This document shows positions 11,216 through 22,751 of a DNA stretch of 64,000 bases, piece after piece; positions within the stretch are counted from its first letter, which is position 1, and every line of letters begins with the position of its first letter. The stretch spans positions 7,425,524 to 7,489,523 of the forward strand of contig CM034132.1 in assembly GCA_019914995.1 (NCBI GenBank), written 5' to 3'. The DNA comes from Acanthochlamys bracteata (taxonomy: Eukaryota; Streptophyta; Magnoliopsida; Pandanales; Velloziaceae). Below the pieces are notes generated by a model. The model made no database searches. It saw nothing but the letters and a program-made list of their open reading frames with translations, and was not told the DNA's origin. The position numbers and the translations under genes were made by a program.

Positions 11216-13057
11216 AGGTGTTGTATCTTGTATGGAAAATTAAGGGGAGTTGGCCGTCCACGCCTTTAGAAGTTTCTTTCTTTCTTTGGAGACTGGGGGT
11301 TGGTATTTTCCTTCTTCGCTTCTCTGGAGGGCCAGAAGTCAGCGGGTGTTAAAGAAAGAAACAACAAATTTGGAATTCTTCTTCTTCTGCTATGTGAGAG
11401 TGAACAAAATTTGATTCTTCTATAATAATAAAAATTATTATAATTATATTAAAGGATCAAAACACAAGCTAATCTCTTAAAAATGAATCAGAGATTGAGT
11501 TTCTCTGCGTCTTTTTGTTATTTTAATTAATCTGAAAGGTCAACTCCACACTGCAACTAGATTATATATAATTGTACTGTTGGTATTATTATATTATGGT
11601 TAAATTTCTGATTACTCATGGAGAAGACCGAAACCGAAGAATTCCATTTAGCTTCTTAGGATAATAGTAGAAGAAAGTTAATTAGACTGAAAAGGGGCCA
11701 ACAGCAAGAGGGATTAAAACAAAACTCGTGCTGAATTAGGTTCCGCGTTTTCTCTTCTTTCTTCGTTCGCTCGTCACGTGCGAATACCTACCTACCTATA
11801 AGGCAATAATTACTTAGAAGAACTAAAACTTTTCTATCTGAAAAGGCAAAACTCTATAAAACGTAATTCATGAGATCATTTAATCGTCAGAAGATATATG
11901 TTTTCAGAAATTCAGTTTGACCGCAAAAAGTTGAGGTCAAAATCAGCCATAAATATAAGTAGAGAATTTCTTCTTCAAAAATAATTTAAGAAATTTTAAA
12001 AATTAAATTTTTTTAAATTAAATTTTTATTAAAAGTTGTAAGCTACTTTTTATTAAAAATAATAATTATATATATATATAAAGTAGATTTATATAATGCT
12101 TTAAACTTAAAAATTATAAAATATTATGAAAAAATTATTATAAATATAATATTAATAGTATTTTCAAACATTTTTATCAAATTTTGATCATTTGAAAAAT
12201 TATCGAGAGTTACATTAATATTGCGAGTCGAACTTAAACTTTTTAGGGTTAAAAAAACAAATCTAGCAGGTTGCTAACTTTTCTCATTTCTGCTATAATT
12301 TTGCAGGTTACATTCTTTTGTTTATTATAGAAAATAGAACTAACTTTGAAGAATTAGAATACGAGCACCAAGAAAATGGTAATAACAAAAAAAGTGTGTG
12401 CAGAAGAGTTGACCATCAGTCGACTGGGCTTTAGAGAAAATAATTTGCCATGTGTGGAAATGATCCTCTTTCCTGATTATTTCTCGAGTTTGCCGTTACT
12501 ATATCCACAAAGTTAGACCAAAATTGATGAACTTTTTTTCCAGGCGAACGGGTTTATCCGGAAGAATTTTAGGCTTTAGCGATGTAATTATTTTATCAAT
12601 ACATATTTAATAGAGCTGTTTAAAATTTGAATTCTTTTAAATAAAAATAATAACAAATATGTTTGGTTTAGTTTGAATTTGCTGATGCTAAAATTTGATT
12701 ATATATTCTGTATCTTAAAATTCTGAACAATATTCTTTATTATAAATTCTAACCCTTGAATATAACAAGTAAATCTTTGAATTTAGAAGGTCTGATTTTT
12801 TTTATTCTAGTAATTTTATGAAACAGACCCTAAATAGGAAGAAAAGAGATCGACATAGGTAAAGAAATTTTTTATTTCAATATACATAAATAAATTTCTT
12901 TTAGAAAAGTTATGACTTTTATTAATTAAGAATCTAACTCGTTTTACTTCACCAAAAATCTCAACTAGCCATGAGATAGAGATAACTCACTCAACTTGTA
13001 CATCATATGTCATGAGAGCAAGTGTTCTTTTGAAGGAACCAACCGAAGAGGTTCTTA
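11216..13057. other. AT-rich intergenic region with a distal G-box
   Basis: No gene. A palindromic G-box CACGTG is present at 11775-11780, about 740 bp upstream of the kinase start. Positions about 11960-12200 look like degraded AT-rich MITE sequence. The rest is simple AT-rich DNA. Confidence 0.4.
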
Positions 13058-13303
13058 GTGTGCGTTTAGCGCAACTTATAAAAAAATATTTTTAAATATT
13101 TTTTAATATATATTTTATAAATATATAAAAAATTTATTTAAAAATTTAGAAAATATGAAAAAATTTTACCGTAACAAAATTTTTTTATTACATATTTTTA
13201 TATTTTTTAAAAATAAAAAAAATAAAACTTATTTTTTAAAAAAGATAAAAATATTTTTTATTTTAAAAAAATTTTATTTTATAAGCAATTCTAAACATTC
13301 CCT
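13058..13303. mobile_element. AT-rich Tourist-like MITE
   Basis: Starts GTGTGCGTTTAGCGC after TTA and ends CTAAACATTCCC. Interior and length (about 246 bp) match the other copies. The target duplication is imperfect (TTA against TCA). A short open frame inside has no protein-like features. Confidence 0.5.
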
Positions 13304-14240
13304 CATTCTTTCTTTAGAAGATAGTATAAGCTTTTTAATCTTTTTATTTAATTTTTTACTTTTACAATTTATAATAAATATTTTATAATATTTTATACAA
13401 TTATTACTTGTTTAGACTAAAAAAGCTAGTTTTACAAAAAAATTTTAAAAATTTTTATTTTATAAATTCTTCTAAATATTTTTCGAAAGTTTGAGAGCAT
13501 TTAAAATTTAAGATAAAGTTTATGTTAATATTTTTAAAAATATAAATAGATGTTTTAATTAAAGTTTATTAAAAAATTATATAAAACTTTTTTGTAATAT
13601 ATAATTTATTATTTTGAAAATGTAGGAAAAAAATTAAAATACTATAAAATTTTGTTAAAAAATATAAAAATTTTCAAAACAAAAAATAATGCGAACACTC
13701 TTTGAATCTAAGTTGCAATACGTGCTTTCTATTAATTAATAAGGATCTCCTATTTAACGTTGACCATTGACGCAATTTGCACGATTATTTGGAACCAAAA
13801 AAAGAAAACTATCTAAAGTGATCATGTTGTTTAGGCGGCGGTCTGCGTCATGCGTCCACCGACTGACTGCATGATCCATGGCTCCGCTGGTCGTGAAAAG
13901 GCGACGGATATATTTTTGACCATTATCAACTGTTAGTATAATTATTTAGGTTTAAAACGATAAGATAGTCGAAGAGACGGAAAAGAAATGTATGGAAGAG
14001 TTGAAAATTAATTAAGCACATCAATTATGAAAGTAAATATTAATAAAGAAACTTTTTTTTCGTATGTACTAAAACCTGAAGTTGCATTTTGATTGTTGAA
14101 ACTGCGGTTTTTTAGTTGAATTGAAAATTATATTAACTAACAAATAAATATATTTTTGAATTTTTAAAGAACAAAAATTTATTGAGGGTAGCAAATTGTT
14201 GCTCGAATACTTTATAATTGATTGTTACCTCCGTCTTATA
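13304..14240. other. AT-rich intergenic region before the LTR element
   Basis: No gene. About 13480-13705 is a degraded AT-rich MITE-like segment. Confidence 0.35.
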
Positions 14241-14760
14241 TGTCACAGTATGACTATATTTTAGCTATTTTTTTCACAAAATTATTTTGATAAAATACTT
14301 TTTATCTAGGTAAAATTATTTTATACATAAATAAATCTAGAGTATGGTAGAATATTCTAGATAAAGAATAGTTAGTATAAGTTTAGAAAAAGGTATAGAA
14401 TACTCTAGAAAAGTAGAGATTTTTATAAAGAACATTATGTAAGAATTTTCTGGACTATGTATTCTCTACCGTCCTAGCAAAGCAATCTCTACAGTCCGTT
14501 GAGCAGGTGGAGGAGCTATAAATAGAAGGATAATGACACCCATTTGGAGTATCAAAGAATTCAATAAAGAGTTGTAACCAAGCCAAGCAATATAAAACTT
14601 TCCTTCCAAAGGCTCTCTTCAAGTGTTCCTTACTTTTTTTCTAATCCATTCAAGTTTTCCTAACTATCTTTCATATCTTATTTGGATAAAAGGCTGATTT
14701 AGCCATAAAGTAGCGTGACTAAGTGCGCACGAGCTAAAGTAAAATTTTAGGCCCATGACA
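14241..14760 (+). repeat. 5' LTR of the chromovirus
   Basis: A 520-bp LTR beginning TGTCACAGTATGAC and ending GCCCATGACA, giving short inverted ends TGTCA/TGACA. It contains a TATA box TATAAATA (14517-14524) and a poly(A) signal AATAAA (14563-14568). Confidence 0.85.
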
Positions 14761-14775
14761 AGTGGTATCAGAGAC
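14761..14775 (+). other. Primer-binding site (tRNA-Met type)
   Basis: Immediately after the 5' LTR, TGGTATCAGAG matches the usual plant initiator tRNA-Met primer site. Confidence 0.7.
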
Positions 14776-16609
14776 AAGGTTCAACGATGTTACCATCTAT
14801 GAAGGAAGGGAGATTGAAAAGAGAGCTCCCGAAAGCAGTCGCCAACGGAAAGAGAAGTCTAGGAATGTAATGACGGACGTGAACGTAAGGCTCGTTAGGG
14901 TAGAGCTTGCTGTGGCCAATAAGGTGGATCAGTTCGAAAAGTTGGGCCAAAACATCGAGAAGCTCGAGAAGGGACAAGAAGAGCTTCGTGGAGAGATGCA
15001 AGGTGCATTGAACGTGGTGGCCGAATCTAGGGGTGGCAAATTTTGACCCGACCCGAAAATCCAATCCGAAACCGACTCGAAAAAGTCGGGCTCGGGTCAA
15101 CCCTTAGTTTTGTTCGGGTCGACCCGAAAATGATCCGAAATTTTAAACGGGTTCGGATCGGGTTCGTGTTGACCCAAAATTGACCTGTTTAACCCATTTA
15201 ATTATTTATATAATATATATTACTTAATAATTAGAAACTAATAACAAAAAATTTGAATTTAATTTGTATAATATTTTTTTAATTTATCTTAATTTAACTA
15301 ATTTTTATTTAATTTAAAAAATTTATCAAAATTAATATTTTTCTTTTTAAATATATCATAATTAATAATTTATATATATTATTATTAAAAATTAATATTT
15401 ATTATTTTTATTTTAATAATTTTAATTATTAAATGGGTCGACGCGAGTTTGACCCGATTATAAATAGGTTGGGTTAGGGTTGATAATTTTGACCCATATA
15501 AATAAATAGGTAAGGTTAGGGTTGAACAATTTTGACCCGGTTATTATATAGGTCGATCCGGAACCGACCCAGGAATCCGAATTGCCACTCCTAGCCGAAT
15601 CATCGTCTCGCCAAGGTAAGGCCCTTAAAGACTCTCTCTTGGGTGATGTGGATGCTTTTAGAAGGAAAGTAGCAACTCTTAGGGAAGATGTCGTAAGGTT
15701 AGCTACCGAATGAGGGATGTCCAAAGGGATTGGACACTTTATAATATGGCGGTTACACAAGGGGGAATTTTCGTTGTACCCTCAATTTTAACTCTTTGAA
15801 AGATAGATGTTTCAAGACCCAAGGCGTATAAGGGTGCACGGAATGCGAAGGAGATTGACAACTTCCTTTGGAGCTTGGAGCAACTCTTTAGAAGTACCGG
15901 CATCACGGGGGATGCAGGTAAGATCGATGATGCCACTCTTTACCTTGAAGATACCGCAATGGTATGGTGGAGGAGAAGGCATGCCGAGATCGAGAGGGGG
16001 ACCTGCACCATTGCCACCTGGGAAGAGTTCAAGAGGGAACTCAAATGGCAATTCTATCCGGTGAATGCCGAGGATGTGGCAAGGGCAAAACTTTAGCACT
16101 TGACCCATCGGGACAGTATAAGCGACTATGTCAAGGAATTTTCAGAATTGATTTTAGAAATCTCCGATTTTTCAGAAAGGGAGGCCCTTTTTGCTTTCAT
16201 GGACGGATTGCAAATATATGCGAGATTGGAGATTCAACGTAGAGGACCTCAAGATCTCAACTCTGCTATTGCCATAATCGAGTTCCTCATAGAGTTCCAA
16301 CGGCCCGAGAAGCATAAACCTCGAGAGAACTTCAAGGACAATGGTGATGGAAATAGCTGTCAAGTCAAGGAAGCAATGGTTGACTCAACAAAGACTAAGG
16401 GAGGCTCCCATAGAGGCCAAGGAAGTAATGGCAACAATCGAGAGAGTGGTAAGAATTTTTTAAAATGCTTCCTTTGTGATGGACCTCATATGGCTAGGGA
16501 ATGTCCAAAACCGAATAAACTCTCCGCACTAATAGAGATAATGGACGCACCGCAACATCAATCTGAAGAAGTAAAGATGAACTCATTACAACTACTTAAT
16601 GCCATCTAA
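14776..16609 (+). pseudogene. gag of the deleted chromovirus, interrupted by a hAT MITE
   Basis: A charged coiled-coil N-terminus (about 14780-15020) is interrupted by a MITE (15028-15593). Gag resumes and is broken by stops near 15710 and at 16096, with capsid-like segments TAMVWWRRRHAEI, TWEEFKRELKWQFYP, SISDYVKEFSELILEI and FAFMDGLQIYARLEI. A zinc knuckle CFLCDGPHMAREC (CX2CX3HX4C) lies near 16469-16507. The order matches the plant gypsy Gag family. The inserted MITE and the stops show it is dead. Confidence 0.8.
15028..15593. mobile_element. hAT-type MITE inserted in gag, perfect 8-bp target duplication
   Basis: A 566-bp element with ends TAGGGGTGGCAA and TTGCCACTCCTA, near-perfect 12-bp terminal inverted repeats with one mismatch. 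It is flanked exactly by the 8-bp duplication GCCGAATC (15020-15027 and 15594-15601). An 8-bp duplication with TAG..CTA ends is the hAT signature. GACCCGA-type subterminal repeats occur at both ends and the core is AT-rich. A related copy lies at 27473-27955. Confidence 0.88.
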
Positions 16610-17080
16610 GCCAAAGCCAAATTGTCAAAATGTGAGGTGAAGGGTCGAATGTACGTGACAACCAAAATTGGAGGACAGGAGGTCTGAGCTTTGGTAGACA
16701 CAAGGGCGACCCATAACTTCCTCAAGGAGAAGGAAGCCACGAGGCTCGGCATCAATTATGAAAAGGGATAAGGATGGATTAAGATGGTTAATTCTGAACC
16801 CAAATCTATTGTTGGTGTTGCCCGTGGGATAAAAACCTGCATAGGTGAGTGGACTGATCTTTTGGAGTTTTCCGCTGTGCCCAAAGATGATTTTCCTATA
16901 GTTTTTGGTATCGAGTTTATGGATCGCATAAAGGCTGTACCTATCCCTTTTGCCAACTCCATGTTGATTATGGATGAAGTAAAACGTCTATGTTATTTTG
17001 AATATTTGGTCAAATGGTAAGGTCGGCCAGACGATGAGTCAACTTGGGAGCATGAAGATGACTTATGACTATTCCACCAT
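16610..17080 (+). pseudogene. Aspartic protease fragment fused to a chromodomain end
   Basis: The reading VTTKIGGQEV, stop, ALVDTRATHNFL is the retroviral-type protease start; the catalytic DTG is DTR here and a TGA precedes it (16684-16686). A second stop lies near 16769. The protease-like domain continues as FPIVFGIEFMDRI and PFANSMLIMDE to about 16980. EYLVKW, stop, GRPDDESTWEHEDDL follows at once, the end of a chromodomain. All of RT, RNase H and integrase are missing. Confidence 0.75.
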
Positions 17081-17149
17081 AAGATCTAAAAGTTCCGCCA
17101 CAGCTCTACACAACCGCGATGAGGGCATCGCGAAATAGGTAGGGAAGAA

Positions 17150-17667
17150 TATCACGGTATGACTATTTTGGCTATTCTCCCCACGAAATTACTTTGGTAA
17201 AATGCTTTTTATCTAGGTAAAATTATCTTGTACATAAGCAAATTTAGAGTATGATAGAATACTCTAGATAAAGAATAGTTGGCATAAGCTTAGAAAAAGA
17301 TAGAGAATACTCTAGAGAGGTAGAGATTTTTGTAAGTGATATTATGTAAGAACTTTTTGGACTACATATTTTCTACCGTCCGATCAAAACAATCTCCACC
17401 GTCCGTTGAGGAGGTGGAGGAGCTATAAACAGGAGGGTAAGGACACCCATTTGGAGTATCAAAGAATTCAATTAAGAGTTATAACCAAACCAAGCAATAT
17501 AAAGCTTTCCTTCTAAAGGCTCTCTTCAAGTGTTCCTTACTTTTCTTCTAGTCAATTTAAATTTTTCTAACTATCTTTGATAGTTTATTTGAATAAAGAC
17601 TAACTTATCCACAAAAGAACGTAACTAAATGCTGCACGAACTAAGTTAAAACTCTAGCCCCGTGACA
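17150..17667 (+). repeat. 3' LTR of the chromovirus
   Basis: 518 bp, a diverged direct copy of the 5' LTR, ending CCCCGTGACA. Numerous substitutions between the two LTRs indicate an old insertion. Confidence 0.85.
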
Positions 17668-20600
17668 TATACCAGAGAACACATGGCGCTAGATCCAAAA
17701 TTTTATAAGCCACAAGTTGATCATGCTCATATACAGAATTTAGAACTTAATTGATCGTACATTTCAAAAACTATTTATTAATTTAATTTATATTTTAATA
17801 ACTTTTATAATATTTTTTAAAATAATTTTAAAAATTTTAAAAATATAAAAAAATTTACGTTATAATATTTCATTATTGTTTATTATTATTTTTTTAATTT
17901 AAAAAATATAAATTAGTTTTAATCTAAAATAAAAATATATTTTATTTTAAATAAATATTTTTTATAAGCACAATTAAATAAGTCCTAAATTAAACACCTC
18001 CTATCGAGTTGATATTTAAGAACGTATTTAAAAATATTTTTAAAAAAGTTTTCAAAAAAAATTATTTTAAAATTTTTTAGAATAAATTTATTACTAAAAT
18101 AAAAGAATTTATAATTAATGTATATGTGTATTAAAACAAAATAGTGATAAGTATTATCAAATGATACCATAACTATTTAGCTCGTTCGCCACATTTTTTT
18201 TTTTCTGTTTTTTTATGTTTCTGAAATGTTCGTCGCAATTGTTTAGTTTACGTGTGAAACTGCATGATAATGTAACGGTTTATGATGGATTCAAGATGGA
18301 AGATAGTGAAGTTATGAAAAATAAAGCAAAGAACGGATGATCAATAATGGCGTGAAGCATATGATATGAGCATGAGATCATCTACGATACAAGCAATCGA
18401 AATTCCAAACTACATATAATAGTGCTTCAGGTGATATTTGGCATCACTCTCACTACTTAATTCACCTTTTTTTTTAAATTAATTTTTATTTAAACATTTT
18501 CAAGCTTAAAATATCTGAATATTGATGGAATCTTCATTTTGCGCGCGCTGCGAAAATGTAGCCTACAAAACTTTGGGACCAATAACCCTATGTAATTAAA
18601 ATTTTTCATTTTCTTTAAATTGCCATACGACTTGATTCTTTTCTTCAAATCTTGACGGGACCGTTTGGCATTTTTTATTTTAAAACATTTTTTTAATTTA
18701 TAATTTTAATATATTTATTTATAAATATTTAAAGAATTACTTAAAAAATTAAATATAAAAACTTATACGTAATAAATTTATTATTATTTTTTAAAATAAA
18801 AAAATAAAATTTATTTTTTAAAAAATAAATATTTTTTATTTTAAAAATATTTTCAAGCGCTTTTTGAAACCGTTACTAATAAAAATATGTGACTACTGCT
18901 TAAAATAAATTCTATTTTAAAATTTTTTAAAATAAATTGGACTCTTATTGTTGAAATAAAAAATATATAAAAATCGTACAATATATAACTTATTTATATT
19001 TTTAAAAGTTTTAAATTTTTAAAAAATTATTAAAATAAAAAAATAATACTATAAATATTGCAAAACACTCTCATAGTGGTAACTGGGCCTTGTGAGGCGT
19101 TTGTGTCGAAACCTAATGCATCACACACCAGAAGTTAGTTCTGCTCATTACTCATAAACCATAACTAAAGCATCGTACTCCAAACGTGATTTATAAATTC
19201 GAATTCCAAAAAAAGGGACTGGCAATCTCTTGTGGTCCTCTTAAACAACGGAAACTGGAAGAGGAAAAGAACAGAGAAAATAATTGGAGCATATGAAATT
19301 AGTACGATGACTAGTGAAGTGTATATACATGAAATCTGAGTGTTCATTTTCATGATTGGTCGGAAATGCTATCAAAATGAGTTGAGTGATAAAAGTGAGC
19401 GACAACGGTTGGCTTTGAAGTAAAGCCATGTAATGTGTTCCTTGCTTAATTGGTTGCTAACATGAGTAATGCATCATATGCTAACTATATATATACACGT
19501 ATGAACTACTGCTATTGCTCTTCGGTCTCGGCCCTACATAATTAGAGTTTTTTAGTTTTCCATGAAAGGAAAAAATTAGAATATTGCTTAAGTTTTGGAT
19601 ACAATTATCATGCTGGATTTGGTAAACAATTAAGAGAATATTTAGAAGCGTCTTAAATAAAAAGCTTTTCAAAAAATTATTTTAAAATTTTGTAAAAAAT
19701 AAATTTAATCTTTTAAATAAAAATACAATATATAGAAACTTTATGATGTATAATTTATTTATATGTTTTTAATTAAAAAAATTAAAATATTGTAAAAAAA
19801 TATATTAAATAAAGTAAAAAATTTTGATAAATAATAATAAGTGACGCCAAACTTGGCATGATAGCAGCAAAACCTCTTTCCTCATGTTTTAGTGTAGGAA
19901 GCCATTCTTTTCAGTATACTTTAAAATTTTTGTGTTCAAATATTAAGGGTGTTAGGAAGATATTAAAGAAAAAAATCGTTGCTAACCATTAGTAAAGTCG
20001 TAACTTGCTAACAAATTATAGATTAATTAATTATAGGTTAGAAAAAGAAATAGAACAAATGTGATTCAGAATACAGCATAAGATGTATGGGACATAAAGA
20101 TTACCGGATAATCATACAAGCTGCTAATGATAAGCTGATGGCAAATGGCAACAATTAATGATTGATCTTCTTAATTTCCGTTCTTCTGATTATGTGTTTT
20201 TTCTTTTTTTGTAGCCAATAGAAAAACATCTCTACAAGCAAACAATAATAACCTAAAGCATCCAGGGCAACTGTCAATGATCAACTACCTCTAAAAAGTT
20301 CAAAAGAAAAAAACTAAACACAAGCACTTTTTTTCTTCTCTTCTCTACGAATTAAAGAGAAGAAAACAACTGTTAAATGTGGCGTCTACTGCAATTAAAA
20401 TCTTTAGCTTAACAAATGAACGCTATTGTAGTAGCTACATAGATATATAAATAGACTTTGCTTACTCCCAACTACTACCTCTTTACTTATTAAAACCAAT
20501 CCTAACAAGAAATATTCTTCTTCGCTTGTCGGTTTATTAAATCGCAACCGCAAAAGAGAAACAAATCCTTCAAAAGCGTGGACCATCGCCATTGACGATC

Positions 20601-22353
20601 ATAAGAAAAGTTCTTCGCCGACGCATCTCTAAACTAAATCCACCTGTAAGCTTCTAAGCTCTGTACGTATATAGAGTGTTGAAATCGAAATGAATGAAAA
20701 ACTTTGTTAACTAGCTTACTAAGAGAGGATATGTTGTTGTCCAAACTTGTTGATGTCCTGATTAGGAATAACGTAGCTTTTCAGGTTTGGCTCTCTTACC
20801 TTACCAATTCAAATGGAAAGATTACGGTAATATTTGAGACGTGCTACTCATCGTAGCCAAAAAACGGTCATGATAAAACAACGGTTAAAATGGTTGCAAG
20901 TTTTTTTAATGTTGAAAACATTCCGTAATTTTTTGATGTTGTTCTGTGTGAAATTTTGATCTGTAACTTCATTGAATTGATCAATTGAAACGAAAGTGGA
21001 CTTCCCGGTGAAGTGAATGAACACTAGAGAGTTAGCATTTTGGTTCGCCAAACCAAATCCCTATCAACCACATGGAAACGAAGCTAATGAAAGGGGACCA
21101 ACTCCAAGATATATTAGCGAGTAAAACAACACAATACACCTAATTAAATCATATGATAAGATAAATTGGAGCCGATCACAGTTGTAGGATTGTTAGTGCT
21201 GCTCAATTAGGTGTGTTAGCATCTCATTGGTAGATTTCATAATATTGCTTTGCGTCCCAAGACTTGTGGACGTCCATCTTGAGCTGCAAAATGTTAAGAT
21301 ACAGCTCGCAAATTGCAACTCTTTAAGATATCTGGCTCCACCGATGAGGAGGAAGCAGTAAAGAAGAAGTTATGTCCATTGTTAGATTCTTAATTTTAAC
21401 TTGTTAGTTTATATATCTATGTGTACTCAATCAGATCTATACTACTACCGAAAGATTTCCGTTATGTGGCCGCCGAAATATGAGAGCAAAAGCAAAGGCA
21501 AAGCAAAGGCAAAGCAATGTGAACTAGCTAGCTGTGTTTGTGTTGAAAGCTATACATCTCAAGATTTAGCATGTGAGACTAATGTGGAGAGCTTAAGCTG
21601 GCAGATGGTTCAATGAATTAGTTATCATGAAAGGATTAAAGCCTAGTATACTAACAGGGATCTGGATCTCAAGCTAGCCAGGCTTAGTGTACATAACATA
21701 TCCATCTAATTGAGTACAGTCTGTATTTCGATGCTATTCTAGACTTGTCAGCTTTTTGTCGCACGAAACACTCTGGCAAACCAACTGGTTCGTATAAATT
21801 TCTTACCAAAAATAAACATGCTTAGCTTTATTTACAAACGTGACGCCTTATGGGTTCGGAACACTTAACTTTCTAGCTGAAGTGAATTATCTTCAAGAAA
21901 ATCAAAGTTTGGTATTGTTATGAGAAGAAACAATATATCTAAGCCAAGAAGGAAAGAAGGAAGCAGTGAATAAAATCACCATTTACATACTGACAAAATC
22001 ATCAAGCCAGAAGTTCATAACCAAACATTTTCTACTCGGTTCCGAGCACTGCGTGTTTACATGTATTGAATTAATCTTTCCAATATTTCCACATGTTGAA
22101 TTTGAAAAAACCAAAATCTAAAAAATCTTCCTCTCTTGATTGATTTGGTAAATCTTTTTCTATTGCGTGCAAATAGTTGCTAGTGTACACTGAACTTGAA
22201 GATATTATTGTGCAACTATGCAAGATATTAAAAGAACTCCCAGATCTGTTTTCTCCTACTCTTGGATAATCAACTGCTGAGGTTACTAACTTTCAACTTG
22301 CGTATTGCAATTGGAGACTTACTATTTTCTAAAGTTGACATTTCTCTTCAGGA

Positions 22354-22356
<3 letters not shown>
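17668..22356. other. AT-rich intergenic region with MITE-like debris
   Basis: No gene recognised. AT-rich MITE-like segments of the family seen elsewhere lie near 17755-17988 and 18660-18870. A related, distinct AT-rich type lies near 18015-18170, 18890-19075 and 19640-19855. From 20000 to 22350 there is ordinary intergenic sequence and the distal upstream region of the second kinase, including an isolated ACGTG at 21838-21842. Confidence 0.4.

Positions 22357-22394
<38 letters not shown>
22357..22394 (+). repeat. Poly(A) tract
   Basis: An uninterrupted run of 38 A, about 360 bp upstream of the second MAPKKK start. No retroposed gene was seen attached, so it is probably simple sequence. Confidence 0.9.
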
Positions 22395-22397
<3 letters not shown>

Positions 22398-22475
22398 ATA
22401 CGAAAGAGAAGACGGCCAGGTTTATAGCAAGAAACATGTGGGAAGTCTCTAACCTTTGTCTCACACACACTCAAT

Positions 22476-22482
22476 TATATAA
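22476..22482 (+). promoter_or_regulatory. Candidate TATA box of MAPKKK paralogue B
   Basis: TATATAA about 270 bp upstream of the chosen start, followed by a CT-rich leader (about 22587-22615). No matching ABRE was seen close by, unlike paralogue A. Confidence 0.4.
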
Positions 22483-22751
22483 CAGAAAATAAAAATACAC
22501 AGAAACAAAAAGAATACTTGTTGTCAGGAAAGACCCAAAAGCCAAGAAACCCCAGCTCTCCTAACTCGTCCAAACTTTTGCCGAACCCCGACTCTCTCTC
22601 TCTCTCGCTCTCTCTACATATATTTTCTGAATTCCCCTTATCCTCTCAAACAACTCCAAATCAACAAAAGGAAGGCCTAAAGAGAGAATCCCTCTTCATT
22701 CATTCATTCTTCTCTTTCTCTGTTTCTTCCGAAGAGTTCATATACAGAACA

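Larger units (their letters stand above)
14241..17667 (+). mobile_element. Internally deleted Ty3/gypsy chromovirus-type LTR retrotransposon
   Basis: Two similar direct LTRs (14241-14760 and 17150-17667) bound a 2.4-kb interior holding a tRNA-Met-type primer site, gag, a protease fragment and the end of a chromodomain. No reverse transcriptase, RNase H or integrase is present. The reading passes from the end of the protease region (about 16990) directly into EYLVKW and DDESTWE, the C-terminal half of a chromodomain, so the pol core was removed by an internal deletion. TATA flanks both outer ends (14237-14240 and 17668-17671), which may be the remains of the target duplication. The element is not autonomous. 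Confidence 0.85.

Noticed and set aside
22518-22751. 78-residue N-terminal extension of kinase B
   Set aside because: Ser/Pro-rich low-complexity reading of a CT-rich leader, absent from the paralogue; the downstream ATG aligns with paralogue A.
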